NCBI GenBank assembly: GCA_002868985.1
Contig: PKTV01000180.1
Span: 1 to 5,380, forward strand
Direction of reading: 5' to 3'
Length of the DNA: 5,380 nucleotides
DNA from: Desulfobacteraceae bacterium
Lineage (GTDB): Bacteria > Desulfobacterota > Desulfobacteria > Desulfobacterales > UBA11574
Positions 4,723 through 5,380 of the stretch are shown here, piece by piece. The notes under the pieces are model-generated. The model made no database searches and was not told the origin of the DNA. It worked only from the letters and a program-made list of their open reading frames with translations. The stretch's first letter is position 1. Each line of letters begins with the position of its first letter. A program made the position numbers and the translations under genes.

Positions 4723-5380
4723 TTAACTTTTTGAATGCCATGCGACTTTTTCCTTGACAATTTCAGTATACATGGACCCGGAATGGTCTGATAAGATTTT
4801 TTTAAAAGCATCGATGCTTTTATCTTGATCTCCAATTTTAGCATACAACTCGCCTAAATTGAAAAGCGCTTCGTCTTTGATACTATTATCGGGTGTTGTC
4901 ACGATCATTTCAAAATATTTGGCTGAAGTTTTGAAATCTTTTTTTGCCCTATAAGAATAAGCAAGACCGCTTAAAATAAGATTTTTAAGAAATAGTTCAT
5001 CGTTAAAGTCCACAAGCAATTTATTAAAATTCGCTATGGCTTTATCATAATCTCCGGCGGCATAACACATATCAGCATAAGTAAACCTTGCCAGTTTTCC
5101 CCCTTTTCTGCCCGAATATTTTTCCATAATTAGTCCAAAATCTTTTTCCGCATCCATGTAAGCTTTATTCGGGTTGCCGGCTTTCACCAGTGTCTGATAC
5201 TTGGCAACACCCTGTTGAAGAAGGAAAAAGGCCTTGTTTTCGGATTTTTTTAAAGAATATACGATAACCGCGGCAACAATGAGCAATACAACTAAAAATG
5301 TAAGCGCACATGAAACTTGAACTTTATGTTCAGCGGTAAAATCGAATATTTTTGTCCATAATGTTATAAACTCGTCAGGG
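4723..5380 (-). CDS. Membrane-anchored tetratricopeptide-repeat protein, C-terminal 218 residues (start beyond right edge)
   Basis: The frame is open to the window edge, so this gene is 5'-truncated; a TTG at 5286 lies inside the membrane segment and is not the true start. From the edge, residues 1-19 (PDEFITLWTK...) form a short amphipathic lead, followed by one membrane segment at about 20-42 and then a helical domain. TPR-like units lie at about 97-125 (ARFTYADMCYAAGDYDKA...), 134-164 (LSGLAYSYRAKKDFKTSA...) and 167-200 (ALFNLGELYAKIGDQDKS...), with a less regular helical pair at about 50-90. This single-pass-plus-TPR layout resembles the YfgM/TPR_21 group, whose E. coli member is an ancillary SecYEG and periplasmic chaperone-network protein. 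That function is only an analogy here. It converges on the small-RNA locus and ends at a TAA at 4725-4723, beside a GC-rich hairpin. Membrane orientation is not clear from the flanking charges. Confidence 0.85.
   Translation of the reverse strand, partial: PDEFITLWTKIFDFTAEHKVQVSCALTFLVVLLIVAAVIVYSLKKSENKAFFLLQQGVAKYQTLVKAGNPNKAYMDAEKDFGLIMEKYSGRKGGKLARFTYADMCYAAGDYDKAIANFNKLLVDFNDELFLKNLILSGLAYSYRAKKDFKTSAKYFEMIVTTPDNSIKDEALFNLGELYAKIGDQDKSIDAFKKILSDHSGSMYTEIVKEKVAWHSKS

Noticed and set aside
4636..4728. Direct repeat ATGTTAACT at 4636-4644 and 4720-4728
   Set aside because: Nine bases containing a common AT-rich palindrome. One copy is constrained by the TPR gene's stop, and there is no mobile-element context.
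5284..5286. TTG as start of the TPR protein
   Set aside because: It falls inside the membrane segment, and the frame continues upstream to the window edge with sensible protein sequence.
1..5380. CRISPR array, insertion sequence, tRNA or rRNA
   Set aside because: I found no regularly spaced repeat-spacer pattern, transposase, terminal inverted repeats or cloverleaf-like sequence. The 78-bp palindrome series has only three sites and divergent intervening DNA.

Overview
This is an AT-rich window (low GC by eye) with the look of a Desulfobacterota/deltaproteobacterial chromosome. That assignment is an inference from protein style and gene content: PilM behind a small HTH gene, a two-membrane-segment HPK4-type kinase paired with an NtrC-type regulator, and a single-pass TPR protein. 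No RNA gene or marker gene is present to confirm it.

Layout, left to right. Positions 1-899 hold a minus-strand pair: a 65-residue XRE-family HTH protein followed 9 nt later by pilM, which runs off the left edge (first 230 residues present). Positions 900-1421 are a divergent, very AT-rich intergenic region with plausible sigma-70 promoters facing both ways. Positions 1422-4228 are a plus-strand two-gene operon: a membrane sensor histidine kinase and, 11 nt later, a sigma-54-dependent response regulator with receiver, AAA+ (GAFTGA) and Fis-type HTH domains. Positions 4229-4722 contain no protein gene but are rich in signals. Positions 4723-5380 hold the C-terminal part of a minus-strand membrane-anchored TPR protein whose start lies beyond the right edge.

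The main result is in 4215-4614. Three 16-bp palindromes of the form GTTCAA-N4-TTGAAC (the first has one mismatch and overlaps the regulator's stop codon) lie exactly 78 bp apart, centre to centre. They are followed by a near-consensus sigma-54 promoter (TTGGCAAGGAAATTGCAT, 4515-4532). About 35 nt after the predicted transcription start comes a 13-bp terminator hairpin with a T8 run. No protein gene lies downstream on that strand, so the promoter appears to make an RNA of about 70 nt. Its single-stranded 5' part contains CCTCCTT, the anti-Shine-Dalgarno sequence. The simplest reading is a self-contained signalling module: the kinase senses an envelope signal, the regulator binds the three palindromes and activates sigma-54 RNA polymerase, and the product is a small RNA that could pair with ribosome-binding sites of distant mRNAs. 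The architecture resembles GlrK/GlrR-GlmY and LuxO-Qrr1, but I do not recognise this RNA. The module is inferred from sequence only.
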